Shown: positions 10,851 through 19,543 of the stretch, piece by piece
Layout: every line of letters begins with the position of its first letter
Numbering within the stretch: the stretch's first letter is position 1
From: Chloroflexota bacterium
Lineage (GTDB): Bacteria > Chloroflexota > Limnocylindria > Limnocylindrales > CSP1-4
Length of the DNA: 48,221 nucleotides
Assembly (NCBI GenBank): GCA_021812735.1
Contig: JAKAMV010000002.1
Coordinates: 1 to 48,221, forward strand
Reading direction: 5' to 3'
Position numbers and translations under genes: made by a program
The notes under the pieces: model-generated
The model's database searches: none
The model's input: only the letters and a program-made list of their open reading frames with translations
Told to the model about the DNA's origin: nothing

Positions 10851-11381
10851 ATGACCAATGCGCTGGCCTCCGCGCTGCCCCGGGTGGACGACCATGACCT
10901 GATCGACCGGATCATCGGCGATCACGCGGGCCGACCCGGCGCGCTGCTCGGCATCCTCGAGAAGCTGCAGGACGCCAACCGCCACAAGTACCTCCCGATG
11001 GAGACGCTCGAGTACGTCGCGCTCCGAACAGGCACGCCGCAGTCGCAGGTCTACGCGGTGGCGACGTTCTACGCGCTGTTCAACCTGGACCCGCAGGGCA
11101 CCCACACCATCGCCATCTGCCGCGGCACGGCCTGCCACACTCGCGGCTCGAGGTCGCTCCTGGAGCGCGTGAAGCTGCAGCTCGGCCTCGAGGAATCGGG
11201 CACCGCCGACAAGCTCACGCTCACGACGCCGGACCGCAGGTTCACCATCCGCACCGTGGCGTGCTTCGGCCAGTGCGCGCTGGCGCCCGTGGCGGAGATC
11301 GACCACACGATCCGGGGCCACGTCAAGGAGCAGGCCCTCATCCGCGATGTGGAGCTGCTGCGCAAGGACGGCTCCCGATGA
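10851..11381 (+). CDS. hoxE: Hydrogenase diaphorase subunit E (NuoE-like [2Fe-2S] protein)
   Basis: 176 aa, thioredoxin-like [2Fe-2S] subunit of the NuoE/HoxE/HydC family. It passes electrons within the diaphorase part of the hydrogenase. Helical N-terminus (ILEKLQDANRHKYLP, VYAVATFYALF), then the cluster ligands Cys90 and Cys95 (CRGTACHTRG) and Cys138 and Cys142 (CFGQC), the normal C-x4-C and C-x3-C pattern. ATG start after GGAGAG. Its stop overlaps the hoxF start (ATGA). It is the first gene of a five-gene hydrogenase operon. Confidence 0.93.
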   Translation: MTNALASALPRVDDHDLIDRIIGDHAGRPGALLGILEKLQDANRHKYLPMETLEYVALRTGTPQSQVYAVATFYALFNLDPQGTHTIAICRGTACHTRGSRSLLERVKLQLGLEESGTADKLTLTTPDRRFTIRTVACFGQCALAPVAEIDHTIRGHVKEQALIRDVELLRKDGSR

Positions 11382-14300
11382 GGATCCAAGACCTCGCCGC
11401 CTTCGCCGAGGTCCGCGAAGCCGGCCTCGCCAAGCTCCTGCCGTCCCGGCCGCGGATCGCGGTGGGCATGGGCACCTGCGGCACCGGCAACGGGGCGGAG
11501 GCCGTCTACCACGCCCTCAAGAACGAGGTCGACACGCGCGGGCTGGACATCTCGCTCGCGCCGGTCGGCTGCTTCGGGTTCTGCGCCGAGGAGCCGCTCG
11601 TCAACGTGTGGGCGCCCGGCCACCCGCTGCTGATGCTCCGGCGCGTCCGGCCCAACCACGTCGCCGACATCCTCGACGCCCTGGCCCACGACTCGCTGCC
11701 CCCGGCCGAGACGGTCCTGTGCAAGATCGAGGCCTGGGACCACCTCACCGGCCACGTCAAGTACGGGACCGGCTACCCGGACGTGCCGTCGTGGGGCGCG
11801 ATCCCCTTCTTCCACGGCCAGGTCAAGATCGTCCTGCGCAACTGCGGCCTGATCAACCCCGACGACATCGAGGAGTACGTCGCCGTCGGCGGCTACCAGG
11901 CCCTCTACAAGGTCCTGATCGACCAGAACCCCGCCGCTGTCATCGAGCAGGTCAAGGCGTCCAAGCTCCGCGGCCGCGGGGGCGCCGGATTCCTGACCGG
12001 CAACAAGTGGGAGTTCCTCGCGAAGGCCCCGGGCCCCGAGAAGTACCTCATCTGCAATGCGGACGAGGGCGACCCGGGCGCCTACATGAACCGCAACGAG
12101 ATCGAGTCCGACCCGCACGCCCTGATCGAGGGGATGCTCATCGCCGGCTACGTCACCGGCGCCCCGCGCGGGATCATCTACGTGCGCGCGGAGTACCCGC
12201 TCGCGGTCATGCGCCTCGAGCAGGCGATCGACCAAGCCCGCGCGTACGGCGTCCTGGGCGACAACGTCCTCGGACGCAACTTCGCGTTCGACCTCGACAT
12301 GGTCGAAGGCGCGGGCGCGTTCGTGTGCGGCGAGGAGACCGCGCTCATCGCATCGCTCGAGGGCAAGGCCGGCCGGCCGCGGACGCGGCCGCCGTTCCCG
12401 GCCCAGAAGGGCCTCAACGGCAGGCCCACCAACATCAACAACGTCGAGACCTGGTACAACATCGCGCCCATCGTCGCCAAGGGCCCAGCGTGGTTCACCG
12501 AGACCGGCTCGCCCAAGAGCGCGGGCACCAAGGTGTTCTCGCTGGTCGGCAAGGTCCGCAACACCGGCCTCGTGGAGATGCCGCTGGGCACGCCGCTCTC
12601 GACGTTCATCTACGACATCGGCGAGGGCGGCACCAACGGCCGCGACATCAAGGCGGTCCAGACCGGCGGCCCGTCGGGCGGCTGCATCCCGGCCGACATG
12701 TTCGACACGCCGGTGGACTACGAGACCCTCGCCCAGCTCGGCTCCATCATGGGCTCCGGCGGCATGGTCGTCATGGACGCCGACAACTGCATGGTGGACG
12801 TCGCGCGGTACTTCGTCGAGTTCACCCACTCCGAGAGCTGCGGCAAGTGCGTCCCGTGCCGGGTGGGGCTCGACAAGGCCCTCCGGATGCTCAACCGGTT
12901 CACTCAGGGCGTCGCCACCGCGGACGACATCACCCTGCTCGACGAGCTGTGCCGCATGGTCCGGGACACCTCACTGTGCGCCCTGGGCGGCAGTGCCCCA
13001 AACCCGGTGCTCACGAGCCTGCGCCACTTCCGGCACGAGTTCGAGGACCACATCGTCGCCAAGCGCTGCCGCGCGGGCGTGTGCGAGGACCTTGCGCTCT
13101 CGCCGTGCGAGAACTCCTGCCCGCTGCACATGAACATCCCGCGCTTCCTGCAGCTGTACAGCGAGGGCCGGCTGGAGGACGCGTTCCTCTCGGTCATCCT
13201 GGACAACCCGCTGCCGGCCTCCACCGGGCGCGTGTGCCAGCACCCGTGCGACGACCGCTGCCGGCGGGCGGGCATCGACGAGCCGGTCAACATGCGCGAC
13301 GTCCACCGCCTGATCGCGGACGAGGTCCTGCTGACGGACCGCTTCGAGACCATGGTCGCCAAGGTCCGCGAGCGCAGGCTAGAGCCCACGGGCCGCGAGG
13401 TGGCGGTCGTGGGCGCCGGGCCCACCGGGCTCGCCTGCGCCTACTACCTCGCCCTGTTCGGGCACAGCGTGGTCGTCTACGACTCCCGGCCGGCGGCGGG
13501 CGGCATGCTCCGCTACGCCCTGCCGGAGTACCGGCTGCCAAAGCACGTGCTCGACAAGGAGATCGAGCTCATCGAGCGCGTGGGCGTCCGCTTCGAGTGC
13601 AACATCGACGTGGGCAACGACGTCTCCCTCAACGACCTCGCCCACCAGTACGACGCGGTGTTCATGGCGATCGGCACCTGGAAGGAGGCCTGGGTCTACC
13701 TTCCGGGCACCGAGCTGACCGGCGTCATGCCGGCCCTCCCCTTCCTCGAGGCCGCCTCGCGCAAGCAGGACGTGCCGGTCGGCAAGAAGGTCGTGGTGAT
13801 CGGCGGCGGCAACGCCGCGATCGACTCGGCGCGGACCGCCCGGCGCCTCGGCGCGGAGGTCACGGTCGTGTACCGGCGCGAGCGCAAGGACATGCCGGCC
13901 ATCCCCGAGGAGATCGAGGCGGCCGAGCACGAGGGCGTCAAGGTGGCCTATCTGGCCGCCCCGCACCGGATCATCGGCGACAAGAGCGGCCAGGTCCGCG
14001 CGCTGGAGGCGGTGGTGACCACGCCCGGCGAGTACGACCTCTCGGGCAGGCGCAGGCCGGTCCCGACCGACGAGGTGATCCGCCTCGACTGCGACACGGT
14101 CGTCCTCGCGGTGGGCGAGAAGGTGGATCCCGACTTCTCCCTGGCATCGGGTCTCACGCTCAACGAGGACGGCACCATCGTCGTCGACCGCTACTCGCTC
14201 GAGACGAGCCGGGAGCGGTTCTACGCCGGCGGCGACCTCATCACGGGCGCGTCGAACGTGTCCAACGCGATGGGCTACGGCAAGAAGGCGGCCCGCAACA

Positions 14301-14533
14301 TCGACAAGCGGCTCATGGGGCAGAAGCGCTACCCGCGGCTGCTGCCGGAGTTCGTGTACGCGATGGAGCCGCCGGAGACCCCGGCGGAGGTCGGTCGCCA
14401 CACGCCGCCCGAGCGGCCAGCGGACGAGCGGGTCACGAGCTGCGAGGAGGTGTCGCTCGGCCTCACGCCGGTGGCGGCCCTGGCGGAAACGTCCCGCTGC
14501 CTTCGCTGCGACATCCGCAGCACCGAGAGGTAG
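11378..14533 (+). CDS. hoxF: HoxF-type diaphorase flavoprotein fused to a GltD/NfnL-like oxidoreductase
   Basis: 1051 aa, about twice the length of an ordinary HoxF or NuoF. Residues 1-120 form a thioredoxin-like domain with Cys34, Cys65 and Cys69 (one ligand fewer than the usual four). Residues 130-555 are NuoF-like: NADH/FMN site RGRGGAGFLTGNKWEF (about 199) and NADEGDPGAY, then the [4Fe-4S] motif SCGKCVPCRVG (about 487). From about 560 a GltD-like module begins: cysteine-rich CRAGVC, CENSCPLHMNIPRF and CQHPCDDRC, an FAD fold VAVVGAGPTGLACA (about 675), an NAD(P) fold VVVIGGGNAAIDSA (about 805), AGGDLITGASNV (about 950), and a final CLRC. No stop or frameshift separates the parts, so the fusion is real in this sequence. 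ATG start overlaps hoxE. The GltD part may add an NADP(H) site or a bifurcating flavin (inference). Confidence 0.95.
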   Translation: MRIQDLAAFAEVREAGLAKLLPSRPRIAVGMGTCGTGNGAEAVYHALKNEVDTRGLDISLAPVGCFGFCAEEPLVNVWAPGHPLLMLRRVRPNHVADILDALAHDSLPPAETVLCKIEAWDHLTGHVKYGTGYPDVPSWGAIPFFHGQVKIVLRNCGLINPDDIEEYVAVGGYQALYKVLIDQNPAAVIEQVKASKLRGRGGAGFLTGNKWEFLAKAPGPEKYLICNADEGDPGAYMNRNEIESDPHALIEGMLIAGYVTGAPRGIIYVRAEYPLAVMRLEQAIDQARAYGVLGDNVLGRNFAFDLDMVEGAGAFVCGEETALIASLEGKAGRPRTRPPFPAQKGLNGRPTNINNVETWYNIAPIVAKGPAWFTETGSPKSAGTKVFSLVGKVRNTGLVEMPLGTPLSTFIYDIGEGGTNGRDIKAVQTGGPSGGCIPADMFDTPVDYETLAQLGSIMGSGGMVVMDADNCMVDVARYFVEFTHSESCGKCVPCRVGLDKALRMLNRFTQGVATADDITLLDELCRMVRDTSLCALGGSAPNPVLTSLRHFRHEFEDHIVAKRCRAGVCEDLALSPCENSCPLHMNIPRFLQLYSEGRLEDAFLSVILDNPLPASTGRVCQHPCDDRCRRAGIDEPVNMRDVHRLIADEVLLTDRFETMVAKVRERRLEPTGREVAVVGAGPTGLACAYYLALFGHSVVVYDSRPAAGGMLRYALPEYRLPKHVLDKEIELIERVGVRFECNIDVGNDVSLNDLAHQYDAVFMAIGTWKEAWVYLPGTELTGVMPALPFLEAASRKQDVPVGKKVVVIGGGNAAIDSARTARRLGAEVTVVYRRERKDMPAIPEEIEAAEHEGVKVAYLAAPHRIIGDKSGQVRALEAVVTTPGEYDLSGRRRPVPTDEVIRLDCDTVVLAVGEKVDPDFSLASGLTLNEDGTIVVDRYSLETSRERFYAGGDLITGASNVSNAMGYGKKAARNIDKRLMGQKRYPRLLPEFVYAMEPPETPAEVGRHTPPERPADERVTSCEEVSLGLTPVAALAETSRCLRCDIRSTER

Positions 14534-14542
14534 GAGATCACC

Positions 14543-15250
14543 TTGGCCGAGAAGGTGAAGGTCCGCATCGACGGCGAGGTGATCGCGGCCACGGCCGGCC
14601 AGACCATCCTCGAGGTCGCGCGCGCCAACAACAAGTACATCCCCGCCCTGTGCTACATGGAGGGCCTCAGCGCCACCGGCGCCTGCCGCCTATGCGTCGT
14701 GCAGGTGGAGGGCGTCAACAAGCTGATCCCGGCCTGCACGACCCCGGTGCAGGAGGGCCAGGCCGTGGTGACGACCTCGCCCCAGATCGAGTCCTACCGC
14801 CAGATCGCCCTCGAGCTGCTGTTCGCGGAGCGGAACCACGTGTGCGCGGTGTGCGTGTCCTCCGGGCACTGCGAGCTCCAGGCCCTCGCCCAGGAGCACG
14901 GCGTCACCCACGTCCGGTATCCGTACAGCTGCCCGCGGCTGCCGGTGGACACCACCCACCCGCGGTACGTGCTCGACCACAACCGCTGCATCCTGTGCGG
15001 GCGCTGCGTGCGGACCTGTGCCGAGATCGAAGGTGCCCACGTGTGGGACATCGCCGGTCGAGGCATCGGGTCCCAGCTCGTCTCGGAGCTCCGGCGGCCG
15101 TGGGGCGAGGCAACCAGCTGCACCAGCTGCGGCAAGTGCGTGCAGGCATGCCCCACGGGCGCGATGGCCGAGAAGGGCTGGGCCGTGGAGGAGATGACCA
15201 AGCACAAGACCGTGGTCAGCCGCCTGACCTCGATGCGCGAGGGCTCGTGA
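14543..15250 (+). CDS. hoxU: Hydrogenase diaphorase iron-sulfur subunit (NuoG-N-like)
   Basis: 235 aa, the HoxU/NuoG N-terminal module that carries electrons from the flavin subunit to the hydrogenase. In order: a plant-type [2Fe-2S] domain (ALCYMEGLSATGACRLC ... PACTTP), a His/Cys-liganded [4Fe-4S] motif (HVCAVCVSSGHC) and two ferredoxin-type [4Fe-4S] motifs (CILCGRCVRTC and CTSCGKCVQACP). The start is TTG at 14543 with GGAG upstream; the family N-terminus fits this. Its stop TGA overlaps the hoxY ATG by one base. Confidence 0.93.
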   Translation: MAEKVKVRIDGEVIAATAGQTILEVARANNKYIPALCYMEGLSATGACRLCVVQVEGVNKLIPACTTPVQEGQAVVTTSPQIESYRQIALELLFAERNHVCAVCVSSGHCELQALAQEHGVTHVRYPYSCPRLPVDTTHPRYVLDHNRCILCGRCVRTCAEIEGAHVWDIAGRGIGSQLVSELRRPWGEATSCTSCGKCVQACPTGAMAEKGWAVEEMTKHKTVVSRLTSMREGS

Positions 15251-15780
15251 TGGACAAGGTCAAGATCGGCACCTGCTGGCTCGACGGCTGCTCCGGGTGC
15301 CACATGTCGCTCCTCGACATCGATGAGGCCATCGTCGGGGTGCTGCGCAAGGCCGACATCGTGTTCGGGCCGCTCGTGGACGCGCAGGAGTGGCCCGAGG
15401 GCGTGGACGTCGCCATCGTCGAGGGTGCCGTGAGCAGCCAGGACGACCGCGAGCTCGTGCAGACCGCCCGCGCCCGCAGCAAGTACCTCATCGCCCTGGG
15501 CGACTGCGCCGTGACGGGCAACGTGCCGTCGATGCGCAACGGGATCCCGGTGCGCAGGCTCCTCGAGCGCGTCTACGTCGAGGGCGCGGACGAATCCGAG
15601 GGCATCCCCACCGACGGGGTGCCGCCGCTGCTGCGCCAGGCGGAGCCGCTCCGCCAGACGGTCAAGGTCGACCTTCATGTGCCCGGCTGCCCGCCGCGCC
15701 CCAACGCCATCCTGACGGTCCTCTCCGACCTCCTCGAAGGTCGCGAGCCGGACCTCGGGTCCAAGCTCAGATTCGGGTAG
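15250..15780 (+). CDS. hoxY: [NiFe] hydrogenase small subunit
   Basis: 176 aa, the size of group 3 cytosolic small subunits. It has no Tat signal peptide, so it is cytoplasmic. The proximal [4Fe-4S] ligands are visible: Cys14 and Cys17 (DGCSGCHMS, with Cys9 nearby), Cys in LGDCAVTGN, and Cys in VPGCPPRP. ATG at 15250 is coupled to the hoxU stop. It pairs with the large subunit encoded 7 bp downstream. Confidence 0.95.
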   Translation: MDKVKIGTCWLDGCSGCHMSLLDIDEAIVGVLRKADIVFGPLVDAQEWPEGVDVAIVEGAVSSQDDRELVQTARARSKYLIALGDCAVTGNVPSMRNGIPVRRLLERVYVEGADESEGIPTDGVPPLLRQAEPLRQTVKVDLHVPGCPPRPNAILTVLSDLLEGREPDLGSKLRFG

Positions 15781-15787
15781 GAGCGCC

Positions 15788-17242
15788 ATGCCGACCAAGT
15801 CGAAGGCGGCGCCGGCCACGGCCCGCACGCTGAGCATCCACCCCGTGTCCCGGATCGAGGGCCACGCCAAGATCACCATCCGGATCGACGAGCGGGGCCA
15901 GGTCAGCGACACCCAGTTCCACGTGACCCAAGTCCGCGGCTTCGAGAAGTTCGTCGAGGGGCGGCCGTACTACGAGATGCCCTCGATCACCGCGCGGATC
16001 TGCGGCATCTGCCCCGTCAGCCACCTGCTCGCCTCCTCGAAGGCGTGCGACGCGATCATGGCGGTGCGGATCCCCAGCGCTGCGACTCGGGCGCGCGAGC
16101 TGCTCCACATGGCGCAGTTCGTCCAGAGCCACGCCCTCTCGTTCTTCCACCTGTCCGCGCCCGACCTGCTGCTGGGCATGGACTACGACCCGGCGCGACG
16201 CAACGTGGCGGGCCTGCTCGAGGAGCAACCCGACGCCCTGCGCGACGGCATCGCCCTGCGCAAGTTCGGCCAGACCCTCATCGAGCGGCTGGGCAAGGAG
16301 CGCATCCACCCGTCCTGGACCGTGCCGGGCGGCGTGAACACGCCGGTCGACCCGTCCGTCCGCGAGAAGACGCTCGCCGAGCTGCCCGCGGCGCTGGCGA
16401 TCGTGCAGCGGACTCTGGCCCTGTGGAAGAAGGCCGTCGAGGGCTATCCGGCCGAGATCGAGGCGTTCTCGAACTTCCCGACCATGTACGCCGGTCTGGT
16501 GGGTCCGGACGGGAGCCTCGCGCTGTACGACGGGCGGCTGCGGTTCGTGGGCCCCGACGGGGCCATCGTCGCCGACCAGGTCGCGCCCGAGGCCTACGCG
16601 GAGCACATCGCCGAGGCGGCCCTCTCCGATTCGTACCTCAAGGCCCCGTACTACCGCCCGGTCGGCTACCCGGAGGGCATCTACCGGGTCGGGCCGCTGG
16701 CCCGGCTCAACGCGGCGGACCGGTGCGGGACGCCGCTCGCGGACGCGGAGCTGGCCGAGTACCGCGGGCGCTTCGGCCGGATCGTCCAGAGCGGGTTCCA
16801 CTACCACTACGCCCGCCTGATCGAGGCGCTGTACGGCCTCGAGCGGATCGGGCAGCTCCTCGACGACCCGGCCATCCTGGGCACCAAGGTGCGCGCGCAC
16901 GCCGGCGTGAACAACCTCGAGGGCGTGGGCATGATCGAGGCGCCCCGGGGCACCCTCATCCACCACTACAGGGTCGACGACAACGGCGCCATGACCTGGG
17001 CCAACCTGATCGTGGCGACGGGGCACAACAACCTCGCCATCGGCCGGGGCGTGCTCCAGGTGGCGAAGCGGTTCGTCGACGGGACGAAGATCCAGGAGGG
17101 CGCGCTCAACCGCGTGTCCGCCCTCGTCCGCGCCTACGACCCGTGCCTCTCCTGCTCCACCCACATCCTCGGCCAGGCCGCGGTGGTCCTCCAGCTCCAG
17201 GGCCCTGACGGCGAGCTGCTCGACGAGGTGGGCACGGTCTAG
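15788..17242 (+). CDS. hoxH: [NiFe] hydrogenase large subunit, group 3d-like
   Basis: 484 aa catalytic subunit. The four NiFe ligands are Cys72 and Cys75 (RICGICPVSH) and Cys453 and Cys456 (DPCLSCSTH). The conserved Glu near the N-terminus is in SRIEGHAKI. After His459 there is a 25-residue C-terminal extension, which in this family is removed by a specific protease after nickel insertion. No hoxW or hyp maturation gene lies in the window. GGAG precedes the ATG. The gene order EFUYH and the L2 motif CLSCSTH indicate the bidirectional NAD-linked type. Confidence 0.96.
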   Translation: MPTKSKAAPATARTLSIHPVSRIEGHAKITIRIDERGQVSDTQFHVTQVRGFEKFVEGRPYYEMPSITARICGICPVSHLLASSKACDAIMAVRIPSAATRARELLHMAQFVQSHALSFFHLSAPDLLLGMDYDPARRNVAGLLEEQPDALRDGIALRKFGQTLIERLGKERIHPSWTVPGGVNTPVDPSVREKTLAELPAALAIVQRTLALWKKAVEGYPAEIEAFSNFPTMYAGLVGPDGSLALYDGRLRFVGPDGAIVADQVAPEAYAEHIAEAALSDSYLKAPYYRPVGYPEGIYRVGPLARLNAADRCGTPLADAELAEYRGRFGRIVQSGFHYHYARLIEALYGLERIGQLLDDPAILGTKVRAHAGVNNLEGVGMIEAPRGTLIHHYRVDDNGAMTWANLIVATGHNNLAIGRGVLQVAKRFVDGTKIQEGALNRVSALVRAYDPCLSCSTHILGQAAVVLQLQGPDGELLDEVGTV

Positions 17243-17419
17243 GTGCAGAGAGCGCTTCGGCCGCTCCTCTCCGCCGGGGCCCCACAGACAGAGCCGGCGC
17301 CCGGCGCGGGCATCGGGCATTGTGGGGGCGATGCACCGCTCGTCACGCGTTCTTGGGATCCGCGCGCGGCCGCGGCCGCCTTCGCTCGCCGCGCCGGGCG
17401 CGTCCGCGGGGGCCCCGGC

Positions 17420-18817
17420 ATGACGGCACGCCGCCCGATCATGGTCATGGGCTGCACCAGCGACGCCGGCAAGTCGTTCCTGGCGGCCGCCCTGTGTCGG
17501 CACTACGCGAACCTGGGCCTGCGCGTGGCGCCGTTCAAGGCGCAGAACATGAGCAACAACGCCGCCGTGACGCCCGACGGCCTCGAGATCGGCCGGGCGC
17601 AGTACCTCCAGGCAATGGCCGCCCGCGTGGCGCCCGAGGCCAGGCACAACCCGATCCTGCTCAAGCCCTCGGCCGACACGTTCAGCCAGGTGGTGGTGAT
17701 GGGCCGCCACGACCCGGAGATGACGGCCCTGCCGTGGCTCGGCCGCTCGGAGCTGCTGTGGCCGACGGTGCGGGACGCGCTCCGCTCGCTCGTGGCCGAG
17801 CACGACCTCGTGGTGATCGAGGGGGCCGGCAGCCCGGCCGAGGTCAACCTGCGCGCGTCGGACATCGTGAACATGCGAGTGGCCCTCGAGGCCGGCGCGG
17901 ACGTCTACCTCGTCGCCGACATCGACCGCGGCGGGGCGTTCGCCCACCTCCTGGGCACGTGGCTGTGCCTGGCGCCCGACGAGCAGGCGCTCGTCCGAGG
18001 CTTCGTCCTCAACAAGTTCCGGGGCGACCCAGCGCTGCTCGGCAACGCGATGGACTGGCTGCAGGAGCGCACCGGCGTCGCGACCGTGGGCATCGTGCCG
18101 ATGCTCCGCCACCACCTCCCCGAGGAGGACGCGTTCCACCACGCCGCCGCCCCGGTCGAAGGCGACGTGAACATCGCGCTGGTGCTCTACCCGTACGCGT
18201 CCAACCTCGACGAGTTCGACCCGCTGCTCCATGAGCCGGGCGTCACGGTGGTGCCGGTCCGCGAGCCCGCGGCGCTCGACCGCTTCGCGGCGGTGCTGCT
18301 GCCCGGATCGAAGAACACGGCCGCGAGCCTGCGATACCTGCGCGCCAGCGGGCTGGACGGTCACCTCGCCCGGGCAGCGGTGGCCGGCGTGCCGGTGGTG
18401 GGCGTCTGCGGCGGCATGCAGCTCCTCGGTCGGCGTGTCCTGGACCCGACCGTGCTCGAGGGCGGCGACATGGACGGGCTGGGCCTGCTGGACCTCGAGA
18501 CCACCCTGGACCCCCAGAAGACCACGCGCCAGACGGAGGTGGCCTGGCGGGGCGAGACGCTCCGCGGCTATGAGGTCCACCACGGGCGGACCGCCGCGGG
18601 ACCGGCCGCCCGCGAGCACCTCCCCGGCGGCCTCGGCTGGGAGCATGGCTCAGTCCGCGGCGTGTACGTCCACGGCCTGTTCGAGAACACGGGCTACCGG
18701 CAGGCGTTCCTCGAGGGGCTGGGCTGGCAGGGCACCGCGCGCGACTGGCGAGCGCACCTCGACGCGGAGCTGGACCGCGTGGCCGCCGAGGTCGCCGCGG
18801 CGTGGCGGCTGGACTGA
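17420..18817 (+). CDS. cobQ: Cobyric acid synthase
   Basis: 465 aa. Amidates cobyrinic acid a,c-diamide side chains in adenosylcobalamin synthesis. The N-terminal dethiobiotin-synthetase-like domain has the P-loop GCTSDAGKS and AQNMSNNAAVTPDG. The C-terminal class I glutamine amidotransferase has the nucleophile in GVCGGMQLLG and the catalytic His in YEVHHGRT. ATG at 17420 matches the family start; a GTG at 17243 in frame would add 59 unrelated residues. It lies 177 bp after hoxH on the same strand. I found no cobalamin riboswitch upstream and no other cobalamin gene in the window. Confidence 0.95.
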   Translation: MTARRPIMVMGCTSDAGKSFLAAALCRHYANLGLRVAPFKAQNMSNNAAVTPDGLEIGRAQYLQAMAARVAPEARHNPILLKPSADTFSQVVVMGRHDPEMTALPWLGRSELLWPTVRDALRSLVAEHDLVVIEGAGSPAEVNLRASDIVNMRVALEAGADVYLVADIDRGGAFAHLLGTWLCLAPDEQALVRGFVLNKFRGDPALLGNAMDWLQERTGVATVGIVPMLRHHLPEEDAFHHAAAPVEGDVNIALVLYPYASNLDEFDPLLHEPGVTVVPVREPAALDRFAAVLLPGSKNTAASLRYLRASGLDGHLARAAVAGVPVVGVCGGMQLLGRRVLDPTVLEGGDMDGLGLLDLETTLDPQKTTRQTEVAWRGETLRGYEVHHGRTAAGPAAREHLPGGLGWEHGSVRGVYVHGLFENTGYRQAFLEGLGWQGTARDWRAHLDAELDRVAAEVAAAWRLD

Positions 18818-18878
18818 CGCGGCTGTCTCCTGGCGCCGACCGGCGGCCGGGTCGGCGGCGCTGGCGGCAGCATCGCGC

Positions 18879-19367
18879 TCAGCGCCGGCAGGCCTCCTCG
18901 TAGCGGGCGAGCTCACTCGCGGCGGCCAGCGGCCGCCGGTGCTGGCGATCGGTGGGCGCCTCGGCGTTGACGCGGGCGATGGCCGCGTTGATCTGCGTCA
19001 CGAGGTCCTCGAGCGCGGCACGGTCGCGGCGGCGGGCGAAGGCCGTCGGAGCCAGGCCCCGGGACGCCCGCGCCAGGATCTCGTCGCGGCGGTCGAGCAG
19101 CCCGCGGACCTCCTTGTCGGCCTCGATCCAGGGCGGCGCGGCCCCGTAGTTCTTGAGCACGTGGAACGCGAGGCCCCACTCCCCCGCGTACGGGTTCTCG
19201 TCGTTCGGCAGCGCCTCGCCCTGATGGGGCAGGTTGTCGAACTTGCCCTCCTCCATCGCCCGGCGGATCTGGCGCTCGACGAGCGGCTCCCAGTCGGACC
19301 CGACCTCCATGTTGCCGTCGGCCCGACGGCGGTGAACGAGCGACTTGGGGTCGGGCGCATCGGCCAT
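18879..19367 (-). CDS. DUF1992 (DnaJ-C28-like) protein
   Basis: 162 aa. The conserved DUF1992 core is clear: WEPLVERQIRRAMEEGKFDNLPHQGEALP, read as WEPLVERQIRRAMEEG plus FDNLPHQGEALP, then AFHVLKNYGAAPPWIE. The C-terminal half is helical and charged. The family is named for its relation to DNAJC28, but there is no J domain (no HPD). Function unknown. ATG start. Convergent with cobQ, 61 bp apart. Confidence 0.88.
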   Translation of the reverse strand: MADAPDPKSLVHRRRADGNMEVGSDWEPLVERQIRRAMEEGKFDNLPHQGEALPNDENPYAGEWGLAFHVLKNYGAAPPWIEADKEVRGLLDRRDEILARASRGLAPTAFARRRDRAALEDLVTQINAAIARVNAEAPTDRQHRRPLAAASELARYEEACRR

Positions 19368-19543
19368 GCCGCGATCTTCGCACGCCTGCGAGCCTCGCGC
19401 ACCAGCTCGTGTGCCGCGGTCTGCATGGCACCGGATGCCTCGGCGCTATCCTCGCAGGCAGACCCGGACGGCAGTCGCATCGTAGTCCAGACGACCACCG
19501 CCGCCTGACCCGTCCCGGCCCGACGCCCAAGGGAGACCCATCC

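Noticed and set aside
11347..15249. Very long plus-strand frame overlapping hoxF and hoxU
   Set aside because: It is out of frame with the real hoxF and hoxU and reads as Arg/Pro-rich shadow; only its last 176 codons (hoxY) are real.
17243..17419. Cobalamin riboswitch before cobQ
   Set aside because: No B12-box-like sequence could be found in the gap; it is only GC-rich spacer.
15767..18646. Long minus-strand open frame (about 959 codons) opposite hoxH and cobQ
   Set aside because: It is antisense to two clear genes, has low-complexity composition and no family features; typical of GC-rich shadow frames.
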